Of a DNA stretch of 64,000 bases, positions 10,773-20,543 are shown piece by piece. This stretch comes from an uncultured Pseudomonadota bacterium (GTDB taxonomy: Bacteria; Pseudomonadota; Gammaproteobacteria; Steroidobacterales; Steroidobacteraceae). Positions within the stretch are counted from its first letter, which is position 1; each line of letters starts with the position of its first letter. The translations under genes were made by a program, and so were the position numbers. A model generated the notes under the pieces. That model ran no database searches. It was given only the letters and a program-made list of their open reading frames with translations, and was not told where the DNA came from. The stretch covers positions 40,258 to 104,257 of the forward strand of contig CAIKZZ010000008.1 of assembly GCA_903832085.1 (NCBI GenBank), read 5' to 3'.

Positions 10773-11061
10773 CGCGCGATGCGCGAAGGCGGCGGCTTAC
10801 CCAGTGTGGCTGGCCCTGTCAGCACGGTGGTTCTGACGACATGAGTGTACCAGTTTGGCCCCCTCCTAGCCCCCCTGATAGAGTCTAAAATATTGATTTA
10901 TATGATAAAAGATAAATTTTAAGCGCTTGACATGCCGCTGGAAAGAGCACTTTTTCAGCCCCGCCGAAGGGCGCACTCAACGCTCAGCAACACCACCCAG
11001 GCACCGGCACGAGCCTTAAGGCTAGGTAAACCTAAGGCTCGCCGCTGCGGCTGAGTTTTGC

Positions 11062-11532
11062 TTAAAAGTACAAGCGCAGTACGACTTCAGCGATACAAGC
11101 AGGCTTGGTTTCACCTTGTATGTCAATCGTCACTTGCTCGGTAATCTGGATGCCGCCGCCTTTGAACTCCTCAAATGCCAATAGCACCGAGCGTGAACGA
11201 ATCTCAGCCCCTGCACGCACAGCATTAGTGAAGCGCACTTTGTTAAGACCGTAATTAATGACTGTGCGGACCCCTGGGTGCGAAGGTCGGTCGGCATCGA
11301 CGAGGCCCCGCAAATAGGGAATCAACGACAGCGTCAGAAACCCATGTGCGATAGTTCCGCGCCACGGAGACTCAGCGGCGGCACGGGTTGGATTGACGTG
11401 GATCCATTGCCGATCATCCGTCGCCGCGGCAAAGGCATCAATACGTGACTGGTCAATCACTACCCAGTCACTCACATGGACTTCCTGGCCAACTTGCTTG
11501 GTCAGCTGCTCACGAACCTGTTCGATAGACAT
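11062..11532 (-). CDS. MaoC family (R)-specific enoyl-CoA hydratase-like protein
   Basis: DRQWIHVNPTRAAAESPWRGTIAHGFLTLSL hot-dog hydratase motif. Confidence 0.9.
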   Translation of the reverse strand: MSIEQVREQLTKQVGQEVHVSDWVVIDQSRIDAFAAATDDRQWIHVNPTRAAAESPWRGTIAHGFLTLSLIPYLRGLVDADRPSHPGVRTVINYGLNKVRFTNAVRAGAEIRSRSVLLAFEEFKGGGIQITEQVTIDIQGETKPACIAEVVLRLYF

Positions 11533-11598
11533 CGATTGCGCCCCTTAAAAAGTACCAACGAATGGTTTACATCATACTGAAAACTAAAGCTGACTGAG

Positions 11599-12648
11599 TC
11601 AAAGTCGTTTTAACCATGCCGCAATCTTCGGCGGCAGCGTATGAGCTCGACTGCCCACATAAATGCCGATATGACCCGTCTGAACCGCCAGCTCCTCGTA
11701 GCGTTCTGACCGCACCAGAGCGCCGAGCGCCTTCGATGCTGCAGGCGGCACCAGGTGATCTTCAGTCGCGTAGATATTCAGAATAGGCATACGCAGCGCA
11801 TCCAGCCGAGCGGCACGGCCAGCGAGGCTTAGCGTGCCATTAACGAAGCGATTTTCCTGATAAAACCAGGTAACGAACTCAGCAAACGCGGCCCCCGCTT
11901 GGTCTGGACTATCAAAAATCCATTGCTCCATGCGCAGAAACGTCGCGAGGACCTCTTGCTGATCAGGGTGATCCACCAAGGTCAGATACTTCTGCAAGGT
12001 GAGCCGAAACGGCATCAGACTCAAAAAAGCAGCGTTCAACCACGCACCAGGCACGTTGCCGACGCTGGCTACCAATTTCTTGATATCTACGCCACGCACC
12101 CACTTAGACAGCACATTATCATCGGTCTGAAAATCCACAGGCGTCACCATGGTGACTAGTTTTTTGATGCGCTGTGGCTCCAAACTCGCATAGATCAACG
12201 ATAAGGTCCCGCCCTGACACACGCCGAGTAGATGGATAGGAGCTGATTTGCCGACGGTCTGCACCGCCCGGTCGATATCCCGCAGCACATAATCACTGAG
12301 AGTCGTGTGTCGATCTGCGCGGTCCGGATAACCCCAGTCCAACAAATACACATCCAGTCCATGTGCCAGCAGCCCTGCAATCATTGATCGATCGGGCTCC
12401 AGATCCAATACCGATGGGCGGTTAACCTGCGCATAGATAATCAAAACACGTGGCCGCCGACTAGCCTTAGCGCCGGAACGATAGCGATATAAAGTGACCT
12501 TTCCCTGTGTATAAAGTGCATCCCGTGGCGTGGACCCCGGGATGACGTCAGACAGTCCTCTGACCGTGTGCAGCGCCTGTGCGCAGCGCAGCTTAAATTG
12601 CGCAAGCTCGTCTATGGCAGCGCTACTGTCCGTGGTGTGGCTACTCAT
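11599..12648 (-). CDS. phaC: Class III poly(R)-hydroxyalkanoate synthase subunit PhaC
   Basis: Lipase-like box GVCQGG, about 350 aa, followed upstream by PhaE. Confidence 0.93.
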   Translation of the reverse strand: MSSHTTDSSAAIDELAQFKLRCAQALHTVRGLSDVIPGSTPRDALYTQGKVTLYRYRSGAKASRRPRVLIIYAQVNRPSVLDLEPDRSMIAGLLAHGLDVYLLDWGYPDRADRHTTLSDYVLRDIDRAVQTVGKSAPIHLLGVCQGGTLSLIYASLEPQRIKKLVTMVTPVDFQTDDNVLSKWVRGVDIKKLVASVGNVPGAWLNAAFLSLMPFRLTLQKYLTLVDHPDQQEVLATFLRMEQWIFDSPDQAGAAFAEFVTWFYQENRFVNGTLSLAGRAARLDALRMPILNIYATEDHLVPPAASKALGALVRSERYEELAVQTGHIGIYVGSRAHTLPPKIAAWLKRL

Positions 12649-13349
12649 CGCACACGCATTTTAGCTAACGGCCGCGGTGTCCGCTGAGCACTTGCCTGTT
12701 TGGTCTTAAGCTTCTTTGCTGTCACGCGGCGCTTGGTCGAGCCTGTAGTCGATTGCGTCGCAGCCGTTGGGGCAGTCGCTGTACGCAATTCGCAACGTCG
12801 CAACGCATCATGCAAAGCGTCCATCTCAGAGCGGGTTGGCATACCGAGTGATGCGGCAGCATGCTCCATCGCGGCGTTTAGGCGAATACGCTCATCGATG
12901 AATGCATTTAGCAGTCGCGTTTGGGCGTCGATGAATGGATCGCTGCGCACGGTAGTTTGATAGGCGGCCTCCATAGCACCAACCCACGTATCAAAGGACT
13001 CACGCAAGCTCGCTCCAGCAGCAACCGGCTGATGAGTCGCGTACTGCGCGGCGGCATCCAACAGCGAGCTCATGAGCAGTTGCATGCATTGCGAACCAGC
13101 GTGCGCTTTACTTAAAGGGTTGCCAGCGCCTGCCATCGTCGAGAGCTCTGCCCACGTTTTCCAATATTCGGCGGCTTGCTGGCTAGCGGCAGCAACTACT
13201 TTTTCAGTGCCATCGACCTGTGCCGCGAGTGCTCGCAGACACTGCTCAATGGCAGCGAGCGCCGCCGTCTCCCGGGACTGAGGTTGGGCGTGCTCGCCCG
13301 CAAGGAGCACATTCCACAAGGCAGTCCAGGCAGCGTAGTCGGGCATCAT
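12645..13349 (-). CDS. phaE: Class III PHA synthase subunit PhaE
   Basis: Position and 4-bp overlap with phaC; PhaE-like helical sequence with Lys/Arg-rich C-terminus. Confidence 0.8.
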   Translation of the reverse strand: MMPDYAAWTALWNVLLAGEHAQPQSRETAALAAIEQCLRALAAQVDGTEKVVAAASQQAAEYWKTWAELSTMAGAGNPLSKAHAGSQCMQLLMSSLLDAAAQYATHQPVAAGASLRESFDTWVGAMEAAYQTTVRSDPFIDAQTRLLNAFIDERIRLNAAMEHAAASLGMPTRSEMDALHDALRRCELRTATAPTAATQSTTGSTKRRVTAKKLKTKQASAQRTPRPLAKMRVR

Positions 13350-13485
13350 GCGCGCGTCTGCCTTTGGTGCGTCACAGCATATTTGCCGGAAATATCGACC
13401 GATGCATAGTGCTCAGCGGCAACGGTTTTATGCATAACAGTATGATTTATATAGTTTAATGAGATCATCGTTAAGAGTCTAAAAA

Positions 13486-13530
13486 TTTGTTGCATTGCAC
13501 TATAATCAGGTTATACTGCATCGCAACAAA
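13486..13530. promoter_or_regulatory. Inverted repeat bracketing -10-like sequences; candidate phasin operator/promoter
   Basis: TTTGTTGCATTGCA (13486-13499) vs TGCATCGCAACAAA (13517-13530), 12/14 pairs; TATAAT at 13501 and TTATAC at 13511 in the spacer. Confidence 0.55.
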
Positions 13531-13557
13531 TCTTCAGAGACTTGAGGAGTGCCCACC

Positions 13558-13923
13558 ATGACGAAGACTGCTGCTGAAATCAATGCATTCACAGAAAACT
13601 CGCGCAAGTTCGCAGAGCCGGCGCAGCGTTTTGCCGCAATGTCCGCACAATTGACGGAGAGCTTTCTGCGCCACAGCTACGAAGCGGCAGGCGATTTTCT
13701 GAACTTAAGTATCGCTGCGCTGCATAGCGCCACACAGGCCAAAGACGTCCCAGAGCTAGTCAGCAAGCAGTCTGAACTTGCCCGCGCCTGTATGGAAAAA
13801 CAGACCGAGCGATCAAAAGACCTGTTCAAACTTGCCAGCGAAGGCCAAGCCCATGTCACTGAGTGGTTCGACCAGACCACCAGCGATTTTAACGCACGCG
13901 CCCAGACGACGAAGGCAGCCTAA
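13558..13923 (+). CDS. Phasin family protein
   Basis: Short helical phasin-like sequence, strong SD, divergent from phaE. Confidence 0.88.
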   Translation: MTKTAAEINAFTENSRKFAEPAQRFAAMSAQLTESFLRHSYEAAGDFLNLSIAALHSATQAKDVPELVSKQSELARACMEKQTERSKDLFKLASEGQAHVTEWFDQTTSDFNARAQTTKAA

Positions 13924-13933
13924 ATCTCTCAAT

Positions 13934-13963
13934 GCATCCAAAGGCCGACACGCCTTTGGATGC
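13934..13963 (+). terminator. Perfect 12-bp stem hairpin after phasin gene
   Basis: GCATCCAAAGGC-cgacac-GCCTTTGGATGC. Confidence 0.6.
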
Positions 13964-14131
13964 CGATCGACCCCCCTCGGGATGGTGTGTAGCAATGCGC
14001 ACCGTCCCTTTTTTTATTCTGCCTGCCCCGACATCAGTTTGAGCATACGCCGCAAAAAACCCTCACAATGCAGTACGAATCGCTAGGAAGCGATCACCGT
14101 GACTACGGCCGGATCTTAAAGGGCATCGCTT

Positions 14132-14485
14132 ATGCTAAATCCACAAATCATTGATTTTTGCACACCAAATTTGGGCGCTGAGAGCCCTATCGATGCAGAC
14201 AAAGTCGTCTCTGGTAGTCCGCTCACACAGCTTGATAACCGCTATAGCGATCCGACAGACCATTTCCATTGTGGGATTTGGGCTAGCACGGTGGGCAAAT
14301 GGACCATTCATTACACCGAACATGAGTTCTGCCACCTACTAGCAGGTCGTGTACGTCTCACCGCTGACGATGGCACAGTCCGCGATCTAAGCGCTGGCGA
14401 CGCATTTGTGATTCCAGCAGGATTTCGTGGCACGTGGGAAACGTTGGAAAACGCGCGTAAATACTACGCGCTGTACCAACCCTAA
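14132..14485 (+). CDS. Cupin domain protein (DUF861-like)
   Basis: EHEFCHLLAGRVRLTADDGTVRDLSAGDAFVIPAGFRGTWET. Confidence 0.88.
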   Translation: MLNPQIIDFCTPNLGAESPIDADKVVSGSPLTQLDNRYSDPTDHFHCGIWASTVGKWTIHYTEHEFCHLLAGRVRLTADDGTVRDLSAGDAFVIPAGFRGTWETLENARKYYALYQP

Positions 14486-14582
14486 CGATGTATGCCGGCC
14501 AGCACGACGTAACACGTAGATATTTACAGAGATTTTGTTAGACTCGCGCTATTAATTACACAGGTCACTGACATAGCCAATG

Positions 14583-15476
14583 ATGAACGGTCGCTACAAG
14601 TCCCTCTACTTAGCGCCACTGCTCGCGCTGACACTCGTCGCAGTCACTGCCTCACCGGCCTATAGCCGCACGCACCACGCGACGAATGCAACGAATAACG
14701 GCACACCTTCTTTAAAATCAAGCGCCGCGCTCGTGCTAGACGAGTCCACGTCATCGGTGCTGGTGGCGAAGCACGCTGACATGGCCATACCGATCGCTTC
14801 AATCACCAAGCTCATGACAGCGCTAGTTGTGCTAGAGGCCAATCAGTCGCTCGATGAGGAAATATCCATTACGGCTGAGGATCAAAATCTTGATAAGCCA
14901 ACCACGTCACGCTTGCCAGTAGGCACCCGCTTAAGTCGTGGGGATTTTCTGCATCTAGCCCTCATGTCCTCTGAAAATCGAGCAGCCCACGCACTAGGCC
15001 GCAACTACCCAGGTGGTCTGCCAGCCCTGGCCGTGGCCATGAACGCCAAGGCAAAAAGCCTAGGCATGACTTCTGCACATTTCGTTGAGCCGACTGGTTT
15101 GTCCAGCGACAACGTCGCAAGCCCCGCGGATCTCTCAAAGCTCGTGATGGCCGCTGCCAAAAACGAAACAATCCAACAGTTTTCGACCGACAGCAGCTAT
15201 GCGGTCCCAGTTGGCAAACGCCAAAGCTCAGTCCAGTTTCGTAACACGGACCCGCTGGTGAATAGTCCGGATTGGAACATCATCGTGCAAAAGACCGGCT
15301 ACATTGCTGAAGCGGGCCGCTGTGTGGTCATGAAAGCTGTGATCGCTGGACGTTCAACCATCATTGTGTTGCTGGATTCGATCGGCAAGCAAACCCGCAT
15401 CGCTGATGCACGCCGTATCAAAAAATGGTTAGAGGCCCGTTTAAGCGCTGACGCTCGCCAAAGCCATAAGGCCTAA
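14583..15476 (+). CDS. pbpG: D-alanyl-D-alanine endopeptidase/carboxypeptidase (PBP7-like)
   Basis: Signal peptide; SxxK (SITKLMTA), SxN (SSENRAAH), KTG (QKTGYIAEAGRC). Confidence 0.88.
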   Translation: MNGRYKSLYLAPLLALTLVAVTASPAYSRTHHATNATNNGTPSLKSSAALVLDESTSSVLVAKHADMAIPIASITKLMTALVVLEANQSLDEEISITAEDQNLDKPTTSRLPVGTRLSRGDFLHLALMSSENRAAHALGRNYPGGLPALAVAMNAKAKSLGMTSAHFVEPTGLSSDNVASPADLSKLVMAAAKNETIQQFSTDSSYAVPVGKRQSSVQFRNTDPLVNSPDWNIIVQKTGYIAEAGRCVVMKAVIAGRSTIIVLLDSIGKQTRIADARRIKKWLEARLSADARQSHKA

Positions 15477-15500
15477 CACGGGCCCAGAGAGGCTATACGG

Positions 15501-18317
15501 TTACTTGCTCGGTTTGACTCCAACGATCGCTTCCCAGTTGATCAGCGCATTCCACACCAAGCGCTGATCGCCGCGATTTAAATCGCGGTGCAACGGGTTA
15601 AAATTAAACGCCACCACATGCCCTTGACCCACCGGTAAATCAAAAATCGCGGGCCGCCCTACTAGATTGCTTTCACCCCATGCCTGACCGCTGACAACAA
15701 ACGGCGCGCCATCACGATCGCCCCACTCCATGACGACACCGGATGCATCCACGGGCCCATCCAAACACGTGGTGCAGTAGGCCATACGCAACCAGCGACG
15801 CGGCGTCGCATAAAGCGGAAAATTTTGGCGAAACACATGCGTACGCGGTGCATAGCCGTACGCAATCGGATGATCTGGCTGCGCAAAGGTGACGCGCAGA
15901 TGCGCGCCGGGGGTACGAGTGGCAGCGCCCTGCGCCGCAGCGGCGGCATCGGCCCCGCCGCCTGTAGTGCTCCGTGGTACGCCGCCAGCGTCACGCCGCA
16001 CCCCGCGCACGATGCCACCCTCAAGCGCCAGCATCGAACCGCTACCTAAGGACACGAACAAACCGCCTCCCTCAATAAATCCCTGCACATGCTGTAACCC
16101 TAACCAGCCAATGCCGCCCGTGATGTCATCCGAACTTGCAGGTGTCCCCAAACTTGGCGTCGCTGCGGTCTTGCGAAAGGCCATCGGTCCCCAAGCCTTC
16201 GGGATGCCGTGTATTTGCTCAGCGAGCTCCAAATCCACATGACCATACAGCAGCACATCTAAGCGCTTAAGTTGCTTGCCGTCACGAATATCCTCGTCAC
16301 GCACATAGGTGTAAGGAATGTGGCGCTGATCCAGTGCATAACGCAGCCAACCGATGGAGTCAGTATCAGCCCATGGCACCCAGAGACCCAAACGCGGCGT
16401 GCGCGCCACATGCTGAGGCACCACCGGCACGACATTGCTCGCCGTAAATTCAAGGCCCAAAGTCCGACTGACCTCGGCAAGCTTTATCGCCGTCGGCGCG
16501 CTCCCCGGCACGATCCATGAGCCAGCCGGGTACTCGATACCATTCAGATGAAAGCTTTTTTCTGCCACATGAATAGCGACATCACGCAGGGCAAAACGTG
16601 CCTCAAGCAAGCTTTCCTGCCCGGTATCTCGCAGCACATACCATGAACCTGTACCCGATACGCTGCCCACGATCGCCGGCGCATGCTCCAGCATATCCAT
16701 GGGAGTCGCGCGGACCGCTGGGTCGACCGTGGTACTGACGCTCAAGTGATAATGCGCAGGCAAAGACCAAGACACGTCATCGTACGGTTCACCGCCGTCC
16801 TTCGGATATTCCTGCGGACTTAACAAGTCGATGGCATAGCGTCCATAGGGCTGATCTAGCGTCACCACATAGGTCCCAGCAGGATAGTCGCCATCGCTTA
16901 AGTGCAAGGACGTCGTCGTCCGCTTCACCTCAATGCGTTGCGCCAGTAGCCGACTCACCAACGCGGCCACCCGCATAGGATCACCCTGATCGGCAGTCAT
17001 AAGATAGGCATAGGGAGGATGCTCAAGACCTGCGCGCCACGAGTGGTATCCCTTTCGATAAAAACTCGTTAAAAAATCTTTGGCGTGACTTGCGACCTGA
17101 TCAAGCGCCGCTAACGCACCCGTCTCGTTGTAATTCACTGTGTTGCGAGCAGACCAAGCAAAAGACTCTTTAGGCGGAGGGCTCACTCGGTACCATTCGC
17201 GACTCGTCTCCTCCGGCTGCAACTGAGTATTCAACGTTTCGGCAGTGCCATTGCCATATGTTTCATACCCACGACCGATGGCGTTATGGTTCATTGCCAC
17301 AGAATCTGAGTACAGATGAGAAAAGCCCTCGCCAAAATTCCACGTCGATACGCCCGGCATACCCAACGCAGTCATCGCCTGCACTTCGTGAAAACTCAAC
17401 TCCAAAAACTCGGTGTACGTAATGGGATCAATGTTTGGGTTGTAAGGGCCTGTCCCGTTCCACGTCATCAGTAAAGGAACGGCCTCGTGTAGATCATGTA
17501 CAACAGTGGGGTGCCATTCATGAAACATGCCGTGTATGGCCTGCGTCGTGGCATGGGTCTGCTGGTGCGCGTCGCGATTGATATCAACAAAAGTATATTT
17601 AGACCAATAGGGTGGCGCCTGCCGGGGCAGAGTGGCTTTGTCAGTCTTGCCCTTTAGATAGGTGTAAAACCACTCCACTTGTTTGTCACGACCATCTGGA
17701 TTGGAGACTGGGTTGAGTAGCACAACCATATTTTCCCGAATCTTCTGAATCATCGGCTGCTCGGACACTGCCAACCGATACGCAAGTTCTAGTACCGATT
17801 CGGTGGAGCCGGTTTCATCGGAGTGGGGACCGGCATTAAAGTAATAAATTGGACGCCCTTCGGCGATCAAGCGCGTGGCGCCTGCCTCATCGACCAAGCG
17901 CGGATCGGCGAGCAAGCGCGTGATGTCTTTTAATCGACCGAGCTTTTTAATCCCGGCTTCATCGGCGATCGCCAGCATCAGAATTTCGCGGCCCTCTTCA
18001 GATTGACCAATGTTAAAAACTTTCACCCGCGGTGAGGCGGCGGCAAGGGCGCGACTGTAAGCAAAAGCGACCGTGGAATTTACAAGCTCGCCTGGCGCCC
18101 CAGGAATACGATGCAAAAATGACCGTGGCGAGGGCACGGTGGCGGATGACGGCAGGTATGACACCCAGGGCGAACCAAACCGTGGTTCCGTGGTGGCTGC
18201 CGCGATCTCCTCTATCGAACCCGCTTCCGCTTGATCAGGCCCGGTATCTACGGGCAGCGCCTGCGTCGGTGCGCAGGCACTTATTAGCAACCCCATGATC
18301 ACAAACCGCTTCAACAT
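15501..18317 (-). CDS. M14 family zinc carboxypeptidase, exported, 938 aa
   Basis: Signal peptide; HSDE zinc motif (NAGPHSDETGSTES), second His in VVHDLHEA; long C-terminal extension. Confidence 0.87.
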   Translation of the reverse strand: MLKRFVIMGLLISACAPTQALPVDTGPDQAEAGSIEEIAAATTEPRFGSPWVSYLPSSATVPSPRSFLHRIPGAPGELVNSTVAFAYSRALAAASPRVKVFNIGQSEEGREILMLAIADEAGIKKLGRLKDITRLLADPRLVDEAGATRLIAEGRPIYYFNAGPHSDETGSTESVLELAYRLAVSEQPMIQKIRENMVVLLNPVSNPDGRDKQVEWFYTYLKGKTDKATLPRQAPPYWSKYTFVDINRDAHQQTHATTQAIHGMFHEWHPTVVHDLHEAVPLLMTWNGTGPYNPNIDPITYTEFLELSFHEVQAMTALGMPGVSTWNFGEGFSHLYSDSVAMNHNAIGRGYETYGNGTAETLNTQLQPEETSREWYRVSPPPKESFAWSARNTVNYNETGALAALDQVASHAKDFLTSFYRKGYHSWRAGLEHPPYAYLMTADQGDPMRVAALVSRLLAQRIEVKRTTTSLHLSDGDYPAGTYVVTLDQPYGRYAIDLLSPQEYPKDGGEPYDDVSWSLPAHYHLSVSTTVDPAVRATPMDMLEHAPAIVGSVSGTGSWYVLRDTGQESLLEARFALRDVAIHVAEKSFHLNGIEYPAGSWIVPGSAPTAIKLAEVSRTLGLEFTASNVVPVVPQHVARTPRLGLWVPWADTDSIGWLRYALDQRHIPYTYVRDEDIRDGKQLKRLDVLLYGHVDLELAEQIHGIPKAWGPMAFRKTAATPSLGTPASSDDITGGIGWLGLQHVQGFIEGGGLFVSLGSGSMLALEGGIVRGVRRDAGGVPRSTTGGGADAAAAAQGAATRTPGAHLRVTFAQPDHPIAYGYAPRTHVFRQNFPLYATPRRWLRMAYCTTCLDGPVDASGVVMEWGDRDGAPFVVSGQAWGESNLVGRPAIFDLPVGQGHVVAFNFNPLHRDLNRGDQRLVWNALINWEAIVGVKPSK

Positions 18318-18388
18318 ACGAATCCTTAATGCGATGTGCAGCTCACTGAACCCATATTAAATATCGTAACCACCATCGAACATGGCAC

Positions 18389-18844
18389 TTAAAAAGTACC
18401 CTTCACTTCAAATGGAATGGAGTGTAAGAATGCAAGGTCCGTGGTGACCGTGCCAGACATGCGATACGCCGTTTGGTGCGAACTCTCTTTCAGATGACCG
18501 ATCAGTTTTAAGACAATCGGCGCGAGATTGGTGCTCAGATCCACCTCAAATTGACTATCAGCGCGCGCGCCGACAAGGAAGGACTGCACGCTTTGCCCGG
18601 TCCCTAAACGCTCGCCGTCGCAATCCAAGGTCAAGGACACCCGCTGAACTGGCAGCGACACGCTATTGGGATTATGGATGGCAATCCGCGCCCGAAAGGT
18701 CTGTTGTGTCAGTTGTGCATGTACAAGGTCTAAATGGGCCAAAGATAACGTGGGCCGCTCTAAGTGCCCCGTTAGACCCGCGCATCCTGCGAGCAGTAGC
18801 GCCAGCAAAGCGCAGACCGCTCTTTTAACGTAGACACTCGCCAT
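18389..18844 (-). CDS. LEA type 2 family lipoprotein
   Basis: Lipobox LLAGC; TFRARIAIHNPNSVSLPVQRVSLTLDCDGERLGTGQS. Confidence 0.85.
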   Translation of the reverse strand: MASVYVKRAVCALLALLLAGCAGLTGHLERPTLSLAHLDLVHAQLTQQTFRARIAIHNPNSVSLPVQRVSLTLDCDGERLGTGQSVQSFLVGARADSQFEVDLSTNLAPIVLKLIGHLKESSHQTAYRMSGTVTTDLAFLHSIPFEVKGTF

Positions 18845-18983
18845 AACAAGACTCCTCTGGGCACATCTTCCCATGGTTGCGACGCAGGGGCCTAGTTGGG
18901 TGCCTTGCCGTGAAAAGAGCCCTGATGGAGCCTTGTGCTACATATACAGCGATGTTCTTAATAGTATTGATTTCGTAATATCA

Positions 18984-19004
18984 TTAACTATATTATACAG
19001 TTAA
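18984..19004. promoter_or_regulatory. 21-bp near-perfect palindrome upstream of padR-like gene
   Basis: TTAACTATATTATACAGTTAA, one mismatched pair, ends about 50 bp before the start codon. Confidence 0.5.
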
Positions 19005-19054
19005 CTTAATTATTCAATCAGTTATCATCATTCACAGCTCAGCAGCGACAGTTA

Positions 19055-19435
19055 ATGACCGATACGCACAGTAAAACAGCACTCAAATTCCATAAAGAAC
19101 TCAGCTCAGGCTTGATTGCCTTGGTTTTGTTGTCCACCCTGAACGAAGCGGCGAGCGATCTGTATGGATACGAGATCACGAAGACCTTGTCCGCCCTCAA
19201 TCCTGCAGCGCCGGTCAAGCTCGGCGCGGTTTACCCCGTGTTGCGCTCGCTCGCCGCACAAGGACTGCTCTCCAGCCGTATCGTGCCCTCATACTCCGGG
19301 CCGCCGCGACGCTATTACCGGATTACTCCGCTAGGCACACAGATGCTTAGCGAGTGGCTCGTCATCTGGCGCAGTAGCCGCGCGTTTGTGGATGCGGCAA
19401 CGGGCGCGCCTAGTAACCATGAGCATCGCACATGA
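19055..19435 (+). CDS. PadR family transcriptional regulator
   Basis: LYGYEITKTL...GAVYPVLRSLAAQGLLSS...PPRRYYRITPLG. Confidence 0.9.
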   Translation: MTDTHSKTALKFHKELSSGLIALVLLSTLNEAASDLYGYEITKTLSALNPAAPVKLGAVYPVLRSLAAQGLLSSRIVPSYSGPPRRYYRITPLGTQMLSEWLVIWRSSRAFVDAATGAPSNHEHRT

Positions 19436-19995
19436 GTTGCGCCCTCGTTGCAGACACGTTTTTTAGCGCTCGCCTCAGCGGAGCACTGGAAGAGGCCATT
19501 CAATGGAGTGGTGAGACGCTTGAGTGCGATGGGATGCGCCGCCCGGACGGACGTGGTTTACGGATTAGCTTCACCGGCCAAGACGGTAGCGCACACCTGA
19601 CACTCGTTATCGGTGCGCCAGAATTAGCGGAAGGCCTCTCGACGAAAGCCGTGCCCGTCAACGTCACGTTGATTCGTGAAGGCCATGCGATTTACGGCAC
19701 ACGTGGGGCCAACAAGTGCCTACTGGATGAGGTAACTCAGCACCCGATTAGCCAGCCCACGCCCCCATCTGTCGCGAGCACCGGCGACACCAGCGCGCAA
19801 GCCACGATCGCCATGCGGTTTTGGCGTATTGAAGCCCGCGGCTTTTGCTTAGAACCGGTGCGTTCGATTGCAGACCCTTCCGATGCGATACTGCTCAGCA
19901 CGTTTGACTTTCGCGGCCAAATTTCCTGGGAACCAGACCTGCCAGTGACCACGCCCGGACACGCTCCCGACGCCACACCCAACAGCACACCATGA
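19432..19995 (+). CDS. Hypothetical protein, translationally coupled to padR
   Basis: 4-bp overlap with upstream and downstream genes; no recognised family. Confidence 0.7.
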   Translation: MSCALVADTFFSARLSGALEEAIQWSGETLECDGMRRPDGRGLRISFTGQDGSAHLTLVIGAPELAEGLSTKAVPVNVTLIREGHAIYGTRGANKCLLDEVTQHPISQPTPPSVASTGDTSAQATIAMRFWRIEARGFCLEPVRSIADPSDAILLSTFDFRGQISWEPDLPVTTPGHAPDATPNSTP

Positions 19996-20474
19996 TTACA
20001 AAAACATCACTACTTGCAGCGCTGGCAGCCCTATTTTTATGGAACTCAGCATTCAGCGCAGACGGCCCGCCCATCGCGCCACTGACTAGCTTCACGCACG
20101 ACACCTTAGTGATTGACTCGCACGGCATGACTCACAGCTTTCGTGTGTACCTCGCCACCACTGAAGCTCAGCATGCGCAAGGGCTCATGTTTGTGAAAAA
20201 ACTCGACCCCGATCGCGGGATGTTGTTTATTTTTGACCAACCTCAAGTGACCGCATTCTGGATGAAGAACACCCTCATCCCACTCGATCTGCTGTTTGTC
20301 GCTCCAAACGGCCGCGTGATACGTATTGCACCGAATGCTCAGCCGCTCTCTTTGGAGTCCATCAGCTCCATGGGAACGATCTTAGGCGTCCTTGAGCTAG
20401 CCGGAGGCTCCTGCGACCGACTGCACATACAGACCGGCGATCGAGTCCTGTATCGTGCATTTCAAGCTGGCTAA
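19992..20474 (+). CDS. DUF192 family exported protein
   Basis: FRVYLATTEAQHAQGLMFVKKLDPDRGMLFIFDQPQVTAFWMKNTLIPLDLLFV. Confidence 0.92.
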   Translation: MITKTSLLAALAALFLWNSAFSADGPPIAPLTSFTHDTLVIDSHGMTHSFRVYLATTEAQHAQGLMFVKKLDPDRGMLFIFDQPQVTAFWMKNTLIPLDLLFVAPNGRVIRIAPNAQPLSLESISSMGTILGVLELAGGSCDRLHIQTGDRVLYRAFQAG

Positions 20475-20495
20475 AACAGAAATCAACCACAAAAA

Positions 20496-20522
20496 AAATG
20501 GCGGGCATAAAGCCCGCCATTT
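20496..20522. terminator. Bidirectional terminator between DUF192 gene and TonB receptor 1
   Basis: AAATGGCGGGC-ataaa-GCCCGCCATTT with A-tract upstream. Confidence 0.85.
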
Positions 20523-20543
20523 TCATCCAAGGTCAGTTCCTGA

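Noticed and set aside
11011-11040. GAGCCTTA...TAAGGCTC inverted repeat downstream of the MaoC gene
   Set aside because: Possible terminator but lacks a T-tract on either strand and has an imperfect middle; not strong enough to list.
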